Source: RFPW01 sp040401595 (lineage in GTDB: Bacteria > Pseudomonadota > Gammaproteobacteria > Burkholderiales > Burkholderiaceae_E). Taken from it: 64,000 bases of DNA. This document shows positions 52,377 through 60,897 of this stretch, piece by piece. The notes beneath the pieces are model-generated. The model did no database searches. It saw only the letters and a program-made list of their open reading frames with translations, and was not told where the DNA came from. Within the stretch, counting starts at the first letter, position 1; each line of letters begins with the position of its first letter. The translations under genes and the position numbers were made by a program. The stretch lies in the NCBI GenBank assembly GCA_040401595.1, contig JBBAOE010000003.1, positions 1 to 64,000 on the forward strand, in the 5' to 3' direction.

Positions 52377-52859
52377 CGAGTCGGTCGGCGCCGGGGGATG
52401 AGGTGCGGATGGCTTGCTGAACCGCGCCAGCGCCCGGCTCAGCAGGGCGGTCGCAAGGATCACCACGATGACCGATGACAGGGGCGCCGGGCGAAACGGC
52501 GCGTCGGCCGGTACGATCGCCCCCGCTCCCGCCCCCTGAACCACATGCAATGCACAGACCAGCCACAGCGCTGCCTGCAGATCCGCGCGGCTGCTGGGTT
52601 GCGCACGTTCGCGCAGGATCCTCCAGGCGCCCCAGAGCGCCACCCCGGCCTGGGTGCCAGCGATCAGCCACGTAAATAGCGCCATTCGCGGCCACCAGGG
52701 CGTCTGAAACCCCACCCTCAGGAACGCCTCTGACAAGCCCGACAGAGCGACCTGTGCATGCACCAGCGCGAGGACCGCGACGGCGACAGCGGCTGCGCCC
52801 AGGCTACGAATGAGCATCGGGTTGGCCGCGCTGTGGACCGGTTCTGGGCTAGGATCCAT
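52254..52859 (-). CDS. hypothetical small membrane protein
   Basis: A 201-residue protein of unknown function. Four hydrophobic segments are seen (AVAVAVLALVHAQVAL, MALFTWLIAGTQAGVALWG, ALWLVCALHVVQGAGAGAIV, SVIVVILATALLSRALARF). The last 55 residues are Pro/Ser/Ala/Thr-rich and overlap the end of the HerA-like gene. The ATG at 52859 is 15 bases from the DMT start on the opposite strand. Coding status is supported by the membrane pattern; homologues were not identified. Confidence 0.55.
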   Translation of the reverse strand: MDPSPEPVHSAANPMLIRSLGAAAVAVAVLALVHAQVALSGLSEAFLRVGFQTPWWPRMALFTWLIAGTQAGVALWGAWRILRERAQPSSRADLQAALWLVCALHVVQGAGAGAIVPADAPFRPAPLSSVIVVILATALLSRALARFSKPSAPHPPAPTDSSATSAHAPAATKNPAEDTADNLATDLGPNRSSGATGDRTK

Positions 52860-52874
52860 GATGTTTCTCTCAGG

Positions 52875-53834
52875 GTGGTGTCACGTTTGCAAGCCCGCAT
52901 CGAACCGGCCGAGCGCCGTCGATTTCTAACGGGTCTCGGATTGGGCCTGTCGGGGTCGATCCTTTTCTCTGGCAAGGCCATTATCGTCAAACTGGCCTAC
53001 CGGCATGGTGTGGATGCGGTCGTGCTGATCGCCTTGCGGATGTGTGTTGCCCTGCCATTTTTTGTCGGTGTCGCGCTCTGGCAGTCGCGCCTGAACCGGT
53101 CGGCGGAGCAGCCATCGCCTTGGTTGCCGGGGGATGTGTGGCGGGTGATCGGTCTCGGCCTGACCGGTTATTACGCTGCCAGTTTTTTGGACTTCCTTGG
53201 ACTGCAATATATTTCGGCGGCGCTTGAGCGCGTCATTCTCTACCTCAATCCGACCCTGGTGTTACTGCTCTCGGTGGCCTTCCTGGGTAAGCGTTCGGGT
53301 CCTCGTGAATTGGTCGCGCTCGCAGTGGCTTATGCGGGGGTGCTGGTGGTTTTCGGCCACGACCTCACGACCGCTCCGCTCGCGCGGGGTGCCGGCGGTT
53401 TTGATGCGGTCGTCATTGGTGCCGGCCTGGTCGTCGCCAGCGCGTTTTCGTACGCAATCTATCTGGTCGCTGGCGGGCAACTCGTCGCCCGCGTTGGTTC
53501 GCTTCGCCTGACCGCCTGGGCCAGTATCGTTGCTTCGATCGCCTGTATCGGCCAGGCCCTCTGGATCAGTCCGCAGAGCTTGTTGTCGCAACCCGCGCCG
53601 GTTTACTGGCTCTCGCTTCTGAATGGAATTGCCTGTACCGTGCTCCCAGTTTTTTTGGTCATGATGTCGATCGAGAGGCTGGGCTCTCCAGTCGCCTCTC
53701 AGGTCGGCATGATCGGACCGGTGTCGACCATCGTGATGGCGGCACTGATCCTGGATGAGCCGATTGGTGTTGCACAATTGGCAGGGACCGCCGTCGTCCT
53801 GAGCGCGGTCTGGATGTTGAGCCGTCAGCGCTGA
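52875..53834 (+). CDS. DMT-family (EamA) transporter
   Basis: A protein of about 319 residues with ten predicted membrane helices in two EamA repeats. The first runs from LTGLGLGLSGSILFSGKAIIVKLAY to the loop before DVWRVIGLGLTGYYAASFLDF; the second includes YLNPTLVLLLSVAFLGKR and later GPVSTIVMAALILDEPIG, the EamA motif. Substrate unknown; relatives export amino acids or metabolites. The start is unclear: GTG 52875, GTG 52878 and TTG 52887 are all possible. Confidence 0.86.
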   Translation: MVSRLQARIEPAERRRFLTGLGLGLSGSILFSGKAIIVKLAYRHGVDAVVLIALRMCVALPFFVGVALWQSRLNRSAEQPSPWLPGDVWRVIGLGLTGYYAASFLDFLGLQYISAALERVILYLNPTLVLLLSVAFLGKRSGPRELVALAVAYAGVLVVFGHDLTTAPLARGAGGFDAVVIGAGLVVASAFSYAIYLVAGGQLVARVGSLRLTAWASIVASIACIGQALWISPQSLLSQPAPVYWLSLLNGIACTVLPVFLVMMSIERLGSPVASQVGMIGPVSTIVMAALILDEPIGVAQLAGTAVVLSAVWMLSRQR

Positions 53835-53912
53835 GTTGGTGGCGTTTAGTCGGGAGCGTCGAGGGGTTCGTTTGAATCGTCGGTTCGCAAACTGGATGCA
53901 AGGAGCATGGGA

Positions 53913-54692
53913 ATGGACTTAGGAATTCAGGGGCGCTGGGCCCTCGTCTGTGGCGCCAGCAAGGGGCTGGGCTTGGGGTGCGCACAGGCGCTCGCCGAGG
54001 CTGGGGTCAATATCGTCTTGAACGCGCGTAGTGCAGAACCACTCGCGCACGCTGCTGGGGCGATTCGCGCTGCGACAGGCGTGCAGGTCATCGAAGTTGC
54101 AGCCGATGTCACGACTGAGACCGGACGGTCGCAGGTGCTGGCCGCGCACCCGGTGCTGGATATTCTGGTGACCAATGCGGGCGGACCACCCGCCGGAGAT
54201 TTTCGCCGGTTTGATCGCGACGACTGGATTCGGGCACTGGATGCCAACATGTTGACGCCGATCGAACTGATCCGCGCCACCATCGATGGGATGGCCGAGC
54301 GCGGCTGGGGCCGGATCGTCAACATTACGTCGAGCTCGGTCAAGTCGCCGATTCCCGCGCTGGGATTGTCCAATGGCGCCCGTTCCGGGTTGACAGGATT
54401 TGTTGCCGGACTTGCCCGGCAGGTTGCTCGTCAGGGCGTAACCATCAACAATCTGCTGCCGGGCGCGTTTGATACCGATCGTCTTCGATCCAACATCGAA
54501 TCGGCGGCACGACAGAGCAATACGAGCATCGATGCCGCGCGGGCGCAACGAATTGCGTCGGTTCCGGCGGGTCGGTTTGGCCAGGCGGACGAATTCGGCA
54601 AGCTTTGCGCCTTCGTCTGCAGCAATCACGCCAGTTATCTGACGGGACAGAATTTGTTGATCGATGGCGGGGCTTTCCCCGGCACATTTTGA
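53913..54692 (+). CDS. atypical short-chain dehydrogenase/reductase without catalytic Tyr
   Basis: A 259-residue SDR. The cofactor loop is GASKGLGLGCAQALAEAG, NAGGPPAGDF replaces NNAG, and the catalytic region is IVNITSSSVKSPIPALGLSNGARSGL. The Tyr of the YxxxK motif is Ser, and the Lys is Arg, so the classical proton relay is absent. A described SDR subgroup shares this departure, so this may be normal for its lineage. ATG 53913 is chosen because AAGGAG is 7 bases upstream. It is followed by the quinone oxidoreductase after 31 bases. Confidence 0.88.
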   Translation: MDLGIQGRWALVCGASKGLGLGCAQALAEAGVNIVLNARSAEPLAHAAGAIRAATGVQVIEVAADVTTETGRSQVLAAHPVLDILVTNAGGPPAGDFRRFDRDDWIRALDANMLTPIELIRATIDGMAERGWGRIVNITSSSVKSPIPALGLSNGARSGLTGFVAGLARQVARQGVTINNLLPGAFDTDRLRSNIESAARQSNTSIDAARAQRIASVPAGRFGQADEFGKLCAFVCSNHASYLTGQNLLIDGGAFPGTF

Positions 54693-54723
54693 ATGGTTGA
54701 CTACTTTAATTAAGGAGAAAAAT

Positions 54724-55692
54724 ATGGTCCGCGCTGTTCGTCTTGACCGCCTCGGTGGTCCTGAAGTGCTCCAACTGGTCGACGTGGAACTCGGCAAACC
54801 GGGTCCGGGGGAGGTGCTCGTGCGCCACCATGCGGTTGGTCTGAATTACATCGACGTCTATGGTCGTATTGGGCTGTATGCGTTGAATCTGCCCTCGGGT
54901 TTGGGTCTTGAAGCGGCCGGGGTGGTTGAGGCCATTGGCCCCGGGGTCAGCCATGTGGCGGTGGGCGATCGGGTGGCCTACGCCGGAGGCCCGGTCGGTG
55001 CCTATTCCGAGGCCCGGATCATGCCGGCCAAGCCCTTGGTTAAACTGCCCGACACGATTTCCTTTGAGACCGGCGCCGCCATGATGCTCAAGGGGATGAC
55101 GGTTCAGTACCTGCTGCGCCGCACCTTTGCAGTCAAGCCCGGTCAGACAATCCTGTTTCACGCGGCCGCGGGTGGCGTGGGATTGATCGCGATGCAGTGG
55201 GCTCGCAAACTCGGTGTCACGGTGATTGGTACCGTTGGCTCCGACGAAAAGGCGGAACTGGCCAAGGCGCACGGTTGCGATCATACGATCGTCTACAGCC
55301 GGGAGAATTTTGTCGAGCGCACCAAAGAACTGACCAATGGGCGCGGGGTTGACGTGGTCTACGATTCGATTGGAAAAGATACGTTCGACGGATCACTCGA
55401 CTGCCTGGTGAAATTCGGCACCATGGTCAGCTTTGGCAATGCGTCAGGCCCGGTTCCACCGATGCCCTTAACCAAGCTGAAGGGGCACCTGTTCTTGACC
55501 CGGCCTTCGTTGATGCCGTATACCGACACCCGCGAAGAACTCGATGCGACGGCCGGCGAGTTGTTTGAGCGGGTCAGTGCTGGCGATGTGCAGATCCGGA
55601 TCGATCAGCGCTTGCCGCTCGCCGAGATACAACAGGCACACACCGATCTGGAGTCGCGGCGCACAACTGGTTGCACGGTGTTGCAGCCCTGA
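54724..55692 (+). CDS. qorA: NADPH:quinone oxidoreductase (zinc-free MDR family)
   Basis: A 322-residue enzyme that reduces quinones with NADPH. It begins MVRAVRLDRLGGPEVLQLVDVE, has VGLNYIDVYGRIGLY and the cofactor loop FHAAAGGVGLIAMQWARKLGV, and no structural zinc cysteines, as in E. coli QorA. GGAG at 54714-54717, 6 bases before the ATG, makes the start secure. It is followed immediately by tcdA. Confidence 0.94.
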   Translation: MVRAVRLDRLGGPEVLQLVDVELGKPGPGEVLVRHHAVGLNYIDVYGRIGLYALNLPSGLGLEAAGVVEAIGPGVSHVAVGDRVAYAGGPVGAYSEARIMPAKPLVKLPDTISFETGAAMMLKGMTVQYLLRRTFAVKPGQTILFHAAAGGVGLIAMQWARKLGVTVIGTVGSDEKAELAKAHGCDHTIVYSRENFVERTKELTNGRGVDVVYDSIGKDTFDGSLDCLVKFGTMVSFGNASGPVPPMPLTKLKGHLFLTRPSLMPYTDTREELDATAGELFERVSAGDVQIRIDQRLPLAEIQQAHTDLESRRTTGCTVLQP

Positions 55693-55791
55693 TTGCGCGT
55701 TCATACGCCTGACCAGCCCCCGTCGCGCACCGACTCAGATCCCATGCGGGTTGCGGGGGATGCCGGGACCATGAATCCCGGGTCTGAACCC

Positions 55792-56535
55792 ATGACCATC
55801 GATGCTCGACGCTTCGCATCCGTCGAGCGATTGCTGGGAGCCCCCGCCCTGCAACGCTTGCGCGGTGCGCACGTTGTGGTCGTGGGATTGGGCGGGGTCG
55901 GGTCCTGGGCCGCAGAAGCGCTTGCACGCAGCGGGATCGGGCGCCTCACGCTGGTCGATCTTGACCATGTTGCGCAGTCCAATCTGAATCGCCAGCTTCA
56001 GGCCACCCTCGACACGATTGGGGCGGCCAAGGTGGAGGCGATGCGGGAGCGGATTCTGGCGATTGTTCCGGATTGTGTCGTTGACACTCTGGAGGCATTT
56101 GTTACTCCGCAAGGGGTGGCCGAACTGCTGCCAGGAAGCGCGAACGTCGTGATCGACGCCATCGATGCGCCCCGAGCCAAAGCGGCCATGATTCGTTGGG
56201 CTGCGGATTCGGGCTGTGCCATGGTGGTCTGCGGCGCGGCGGGTGGGCGTAGGGACCCGCTGGCGCTGCGCCGCGTCGATCTTGCTGACGCCCGCGGGGA
56301 CCGTCTGCTCGCTGCCGTGCGTAGCCGCTTGCGGCGGGATTATGGTTTTGCGCCACCAGGCCGGCCGTTCGGCGTGATTGCGATTCAGGCTGAGCAGTTC
56401 AATGTTCAGGTCAATCCGATCGACGTCAGTCACGGAGCACCACTTGCCTGCGCAGGCTACGGCTCAATCGTGACGGTGACAGCGCCGATGGGATTTGCAG
56501 CCGCCGCTGCGGCGATCGATCTGCTTCTTCAGTGA
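55792..56535 (+). CDS. tcdA: tRNA threonylcarbamoyladenosine dehydratase TcdA
   Basis: A protein of about 247 residues of the ThiF/E1 superfamily that cyclises t6A37 to ct6A in tRNA. The nucleotide loop is VVGLGGVGSWAAEALARSGIG, then LVDLDHVAQSNLNRQLQ and DAIDAPRAKAAMI. Upstream methionines at 55744 and 55771 are in frame; ATG 55792 (MTIDARRFASVERLLG) matches the expected N-terminus best. The stop overlaps the 3' end of the convergent fbp gene by 7 bases. Confidence 0.92.
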   Translation: MTIDARRFASVERLLGAPALQRLRGAHVVVVGLGGVGSWAAEALARSGIGRLTLVDLDHVAQSNLNRQLQATLDTIGAAKVEAMRERILAIVPDCVVDTLEAFVTPQGVAELLPGSANVVIDAIDAPRAKAAMIRWAADSGCAMVVCGAAGGRRDPLALRRVDLADARGDRLLAAVRSRLRRDYGFAPPGRPFGVIAIQAEQFNVQVNPIDVSHGAPLACAGYGSIVTVTAPMGFAAAAAAIDLLLQ

Positions 56536-57527
56536 TACGAGGTGACGCGTTCGATCTCTGTTCGCGCGCCCAGGAAAACAGCGACCCGTTGGTGCAGGCT
56601 CGTGGGTTCGATATCGAGGATCGCGCGATGACCGTCAGTCGCCATTCCGCCCGCTTGTTCGATGAGAAAGCTCATCGGGTTGGCTTCATAGAGCAGTCGC
56701 AGTTTGCCGGGTTTGCCGGGTTCTCGGGCATCCCGGGGGTACATGAATACGCCGCCACGCTCGAGGATTCGATGTACATCGGCCACCATCGAGGCAACCC
56801 AGCGGGTATTGAAATCCTTGCCGCGAGGACCGCTCGCGCCCGCAAGTAGTTCGTCGACATAACGCTTCACCGGGGCTTCCCAGTGCCGCGCGTTGGAGGC
56901 GTTAATCGCATATTCCCGGGTATCGGCCGGGACTTTCATGTCGGCCTCGGTCAACCACCAAGTGCCGGTTTCGCGCTCAAGTGTGAATGCTGCGACGCCG
57001 TCTCCGACGCTGAGAACCAGCATGGTCGACGGGCCATAGACCACGTAGCCTGCTGCAACCTGGCGCCGCCCGCACTGGAGAAAATCCTGCTCAGTTGCAG
57101 CCCGATGTGCATGTTCGGGCATATGCAGGACCGAAAAAATCGTTCCGATCGAAACGTTCACATCGATATTGCTGGATCCATCGAGGGGATCAAATAACAA
57201 CAGGTATTCGCCCTTTGGAAAATGATCCGGGATGAAGTACGGATGGTCCATTTCTTCAGAGGCCATGGCCGCCAGACTCCCGCCCCACGCATTCGCCTCG
57301 AGGAGTGCTTCGTTGGCGATGATGTCGAGTTTTTTCTGGGATTCGCCCTGGACATTTTCCGAACCGGCCTCGCCCAGCACGTCGGCCAGCGCGCCACGTC
57401 CCACAGACTGGCTGATCTGGATACAGGTCTGGGCAACCGTTTCCAATAGCTGTCGTAGCGATGCAGGCACGAGCGCTTTTCTGCGCTGGGTTTCAAGCAG
57501 ATGGCGGGTGAGCGAGATACGATTCAT
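56529..57527 (-). CDS. fbp: fructose-1,6-bisphosphatase, class I
   Basis: A 332-residue gluconeogenic phosphatase. The metal-binding motif LLFDPLDGSSNIDVNVSIGTIF is intact, and the substrate-binding block GGVFMYPRDAREPGKPGKLRLLYEANPM and ASMVADVHRILERGG fit class I. It overlaps pepN by 4 bases (ATGA), so the two are translated together, and converges with tcdA. Confidence 0.97.
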   Translation of the reverse strand: MNRISLTRHLLETQRRKALVPASLRQLLETVAQTCIQISQSVGRGALADVLGEAGSENVQGESQKKLDIIANEALLEANAWGGSLAAMASEEMDHPYFIPDHFPKGEYLLLFDPLDGSSNIDVNVSIGTIFSVLHMPEHAHRAATEQDFLQCGRRQVAAGYVVYGPSTMLVLSVGDGVAAFTLERETGTWWLTEADMKVPADTREYAINASNARHWEAPVKRYVDELLAGASGPRGKDFNTRWVASMVADVHRILERGGVFMYPRDAREPGKPGKLRLLYEANPMSFLIEQAGGMATDGHRAILDIEPTSLHQRVAVFLGARTEIERVTSYH

Positions 57528-60250
57528 GCAGGAATTTCCATAGATGCTTCGGCCAGAGCCTTGCGCACGATCTCAAGGACATCGGGCGATCTTGCCCGAT
57601 TCAGTACAGTCTGTAGAGCCTGCTGCATCAGGAGCTGGCGGTCGGGGGTGAACTTGCGCCAGCGATCCAGTGCCCGGGCGAGACGGGCTGCGATTTGCGG
57701 GTTGACCGAATCCAGCGCCAGCACTTGTTCAATCCAGAATTGATAGCCAGCGCCATCGGTCCGATGAAACTCCGCCAGATTGCCATGACAGAAACTTCCA
57801 ATCAATGCTCGGACGCGATTGGGGTTGCGCGCTGAAAAGGCCGGGTGCTCCATCAGTCGACGGACCCGTTCCAGAACGGCAATGTCTCCGGTCTGGTGAT
57901 GCAGTGTCGCTTGATGGGTGAACCATTTGTCCATGGCCAGTGGCTCGTCAGACATCAGATGTTCAAACGCCTCGATCGCGGGTTCCCGGGCTGCAGCCGG
58001 CGCCTGACCCAGCGCCTGCAGTGCGCCGAGACGGTCGGTCATATTGTCTGCATGCAAAACCTGGTCACTCGCCTGGGCCATCGCGTGGCAGTCCCCTGCC
58101 ATCACCTGCATGCTCAGGGCTAGATTGCGCAATGTTCGGCGGCCGGCGGAGACTGGATCCGGCTGATAAGGCCCCGCTGGGGCCAATTCATGCCAGGTTT
58201 TATGCCATTCGGCGCTGGCGTGCTGGGCCAGGTGCAGTTGAACCCGATCTCGGGCATGGCGCAGCGTGACAGGATCAACCATGCCGAGTTGCTCCGCAAC
58301 ATAGCCCTCCGAGGGCAACGTGAGCATTTGGGCTTTGAAATCCGCCGTCAGGTTGGGATCGCTCAGGATGCCGCCGAGAGCATTGGCGAGCTCGGCGAGG
58401 GGACCCTTACCCACCGAGATTTCAGCCCCGTGCGTTGACTCGATCAGGCCGATAATGGCCGCGACGGCCAGCCGCTGCGCGGCTTCCCAGCGATTGAATG
58501 GATCGCTGTCGAACGTGATCAAGTGGACCAGATCCTGCGTCTGGTATCGATATTCGAGAATGATTGGCGCTGAAAATCCACGACCGAGAGAAGGAACGGG
58601 TTCAGCGTGGATGTCTTCGAAGGTGACTTGCTGCTCGACTTGCGTCAGTTCAATCAGTTGAGTTCCGATCAGATCGCGGCCATCGGGGCCGAGCAACCCG
58701 ATTGCAATCGGGATATGCAGCGGTCGGACCGCAGGCCCCGCCTCATGTCCTGAAATGCCTGGCAGCCACTGTGCCAGTTTCAAGGTGTAGCGTTTGGTAT
58801 GGGCATCCCATTGGCCGCTGGCAATGACGCGGGGAGTGCCCGCGGTTTCGTACCAACGCTCGAACTGCTTCAGGTCTCGGGAGTTGGCATCGGCGATCGC
58901 AGCGACGAAGTCGTCGCACGAAACGGCGTGTCCATCATGCCGGGAAAAATAGAGGTCCATGCCGCGCCGAAAACCGGTTTGTCCGACCAGGGTTTGCAGC
59001 ATCCGGATGACTTCGGCGCCTTTCTCGTAGACCGTGACCGTATAGAAATTATTGATTTCCTGATAACTGTCCGGGCGGATGGGGTGAGCCATCGGTCCTG
59101 CATCTTCGGCGAACTGCTGGCTGCGCAGGAAACGCACATTCTCGATCCGCTGTACCGCGCGCGCACTGGCCGCCATCGCCTCAGAACGGGCGGACTCTGC
59201 CAGCAGATCGGCTGAAAATTCCTGATCACGAAAGACGGTGAGCCCTTCCTTGAGGGTCAACTGAAACCAGTCGCGGCAGGTGACTCGGTTTCCAGTCCAA
59301 TTATGGAAATATTCATGACCGACAACCGACGTGATGTTGAAGTAATCATCGTCGGTGGCGATCCGGGGATTGGCAAAGACGTACCGCGTGTTGAACAGGT
59401 TGAGGCCCTTGTTCTCCATGGCGCCCATATTGAAGTCGCCCACGGCGACGATCATGTATCGATCGAGATCGAGTTCCAGACCGAAACGCGCCTCGTCCCA
59501 CCGAATCGCTTGCTGCAGTGACTTCATGGCGTGAGCGGTTTTATCCAGGTTGCCTGGTTCAACCCAGACCTGGAGCAGCGCCTGGCGCCCCGACTGGCAG
59601 CGCCATTGTTCTTCATGAACCACAAGTCGGCCGGCCACCAGGGCGAACAGATAACTCGGTTTGGGGAAGGGGTCTTCCCATCGAACCCAGTGTCGCGCGC
59701 CGCCGGGATCGACGCCTTGATCGGTCAGGTTACCGTTCGAGAGCAGCACGGGAAACTGCGTCCGATCTGCGCGCAAGGTGACCCGATAACGCGCCATGAC
59801 GTCCGGGCGGTCCGGAAAAAAAGTGATCCGCCGGAATCCCTCGGCCTCACACTGCGTGTAGAGCGATTGGCCCGACAGATACAGTCCGCTCAGGGCGGTA
59901 TTTTCATCGGGGGCAATTTCAACCACGGTCCTGAGCTGGAAATGGCTCGCCGAAGACGAGGCGCTGTGCTTGGCCAAGGTTGCTGCGGTAACGACGAGTG
60001 CGCCATCTTCATCGATCTCCCACTCCGCTTCAGACAGAGGGTGCCCATCGACTTCGATCTGCAGGAGTTTTGGCCCATCACCGGCGAACCGAAGGGCGGA
60101 CTCCGGCGATCCCAGCCGGGTAACCGCCATCGAGGCCTCGATCCGGGTCACCTTCGAGTCGAGATGGCAATCGAGGTCGATCGAATCAACCGTATAGGCG
60201 GGCGGGGCGTAGTCGGCACGATGAATCGTAACGGGGGGGTCTGTTCTCAT
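57524..60250 (-). CDS. pepN: aminopeptidase N (M1 family)
   Basis: A 908-residue zinc aminopeptidase, somewhat longer than the 870-residue E. coli PepN. GAMENKGLNLFNTRYVFA (about residue 279) binds the substrate N-terminus, and VVGHEYFHNWTGNRVTCRDWF (about 313) is the zinc site with catalytic Glu; its second ligand Glu lies in the following helix. ATG 60250 (MRTDPPVTIHRADYAPP) is selected because the preceding open frame has no homology. It releases N-terminal amino acids from peptides in the cytosol. Confidence 0.95.
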   Translation of the reverse strand: MRTDPPVTIHRADYAPPAYTVDSIDLDCHLDSKVTRIEASMAVTRLGSPESALRFAGDGPKLLQIEVDGHPLSEAEWEIDEDGALVVTAATLAKHSASSSASHFQLRTVVEIAPDENTALSGLYLSGQSLYTQCEAEGFRRITFFPDRPDVMARYRVTLRADRTQFPVLLSNGNLTDQGVDPGGARHWVRWEDPFPKPSYLFALVAGRLVVHEEQWRCQSGRQALLQVWVEPGNLDKTAHAMKSLQQAIRWDEARFGLELDLDRYMIVAVGDFNMGAMENKGLNLFNTRYVFANPRIATDDDYFNITSVVGHEYFHNWTGNRVTCRDWFQLTLKEGLTVFRDQEFSADLLAESARSEAMAASARAVQRIENVRFLRSQQFAEDAGPMAHPIRPDSYQEINNFYTVTVYEKGAEVIRMLQTLVGQTGFRRGMDLYFSRHDGHAVSCDDFVAAIADANSRDLKQFERWYETAGTPRVIASGQWDAHTKRYTLKLAQWLPGISGHEAGPAVRPLHIPIAIGLLGPDGRDLIGTQLIELTQVEQQVTFEDIHAEPVPSLGRGFSAPIILEYRYQTQDLVHLITFDSDPFNRWEAAQRLAVAAIIGLIESTHGAEISVGKGPLAELANALGGILSDPNLTADFKAQMLTLPSEGYVAEQLGMVDPVTLRHARDRVQLHLAQHASAEWHKTWHELAPAGPYQPDPVSAGRRTLRNLALSMQVMAGDCHAMAQASDQVLHADNMTDRLGALQALGQAPAAAREPAIEAFEHLMSDEPLAMDKWFTHQATLHHQTGDIAVLERVRRLMEHPAFSARNPNRVRALIGSFCHGNLAEFHRTDGAGYQFWIEQVLALDSVNPQIAARLARALDRWRKFTPDRQLLMQQALQTVLNRARSPDVLEIVRKALAEASMEIPA

Positions 60251-60260
60251 GAATGATGAA

Positions 60261-60887
60261 TCATTTTGGAATGCGAGGTTGCCACCAGTTCGGTTGCGCC
60301 GAAGCATAGCGCCCACTTTGTTGCAATCGGTTTGCAAGCTCGAGCGCCGCAAGGCCGGGTGGTGAGGCGACCAACCAGATCCGGTTGGCCACAATGGCAC
60401 GCACTGGGCTCAGCCCATCGGACTGGAGTTGCTGTCGTGCGCTGTCAGCGTCTGCCGGCGTTTTGAGTTCGACCAGAACGCCGCCGGGCAATGCGCGCGG
60501 GGTGCCGTTGAGTGAAGGATTGTCAAAAAACAGGGGAGAACGCAGCGCTTGTCCTGGGCTGGCAAGGTCTTTGGGCCGCAACGTTGCACCAGCCCCGGCT
60601 GGCCTAGCTCCGGTGGATTCGGAACCCTGGCCGTAGGCTGCCCCAGTCTGCGCGGGGCCGAGGCCTGTGGGCGAGGGAAACTCGGCTTCTCGCGCAGGAT
60701 CCATCCAAAGCCCACGAGTTTGCTTGCCATCGTGCCAGGAAGCGCTGGGCGAAATCAGGCCCCTGGAGGCCTCGTTGGATCCGGAGGGGTTGGGGTTAAG
60801 CGGTTGCGCACCGCAGGACAGGTGAGCAAGGAACAGACAGGCGCCAAACCCAATCCAGCGGCGCCAGGCGAACGAGGGCGTCTTCAC
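60261..60887 (-). CDS. secreted protein with stand-alone S8-propeptide-like domain
   Basis: A 208-residue protein from GTG 60887 with a signal peptide (IGFGACLFLAHLSCGAQ). Residues about 25-125 are Pro/Gly/Ser-rich and likely disordered. The last 80 residues, from ALPGGVLVELKTPADADSAR through IVANRIWLVASPP and LANRLQQSGRYASAQPNWWQ, show the beta-alpha-beta-beta-alpha-beta order and YASAQPNW ending of the N-terminal propeptide of bacterial subtilisin-type (S8) proteases. No protease follows in the same chain. The gene begins 10 bases after the S8 protease, which lacks such a propeptide. It may be a trans-acting folding assistant or inhibitor. Confidence 0.65.
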   Translation of the reverse strand: MKTPSFAWRRWIGFGACLFLAHLSCGAQPLNPNPSGSNEASRGLISPSASWHDGKQTRGLWMDPAREAEFPSPTGLGPAQTGAAYGQGSESTGARPAGAGATLRPKDLASPGQALRSPLFFDNPSLNGTPRALPGGVLVELKTPADADSARQQLQSDGLSPVRAIVANRIWLVASPPGLAALELANRLQQSGRYASAQPNWWQPRIPK

Positions 60888-60897
60888 ATTGGTCTCT

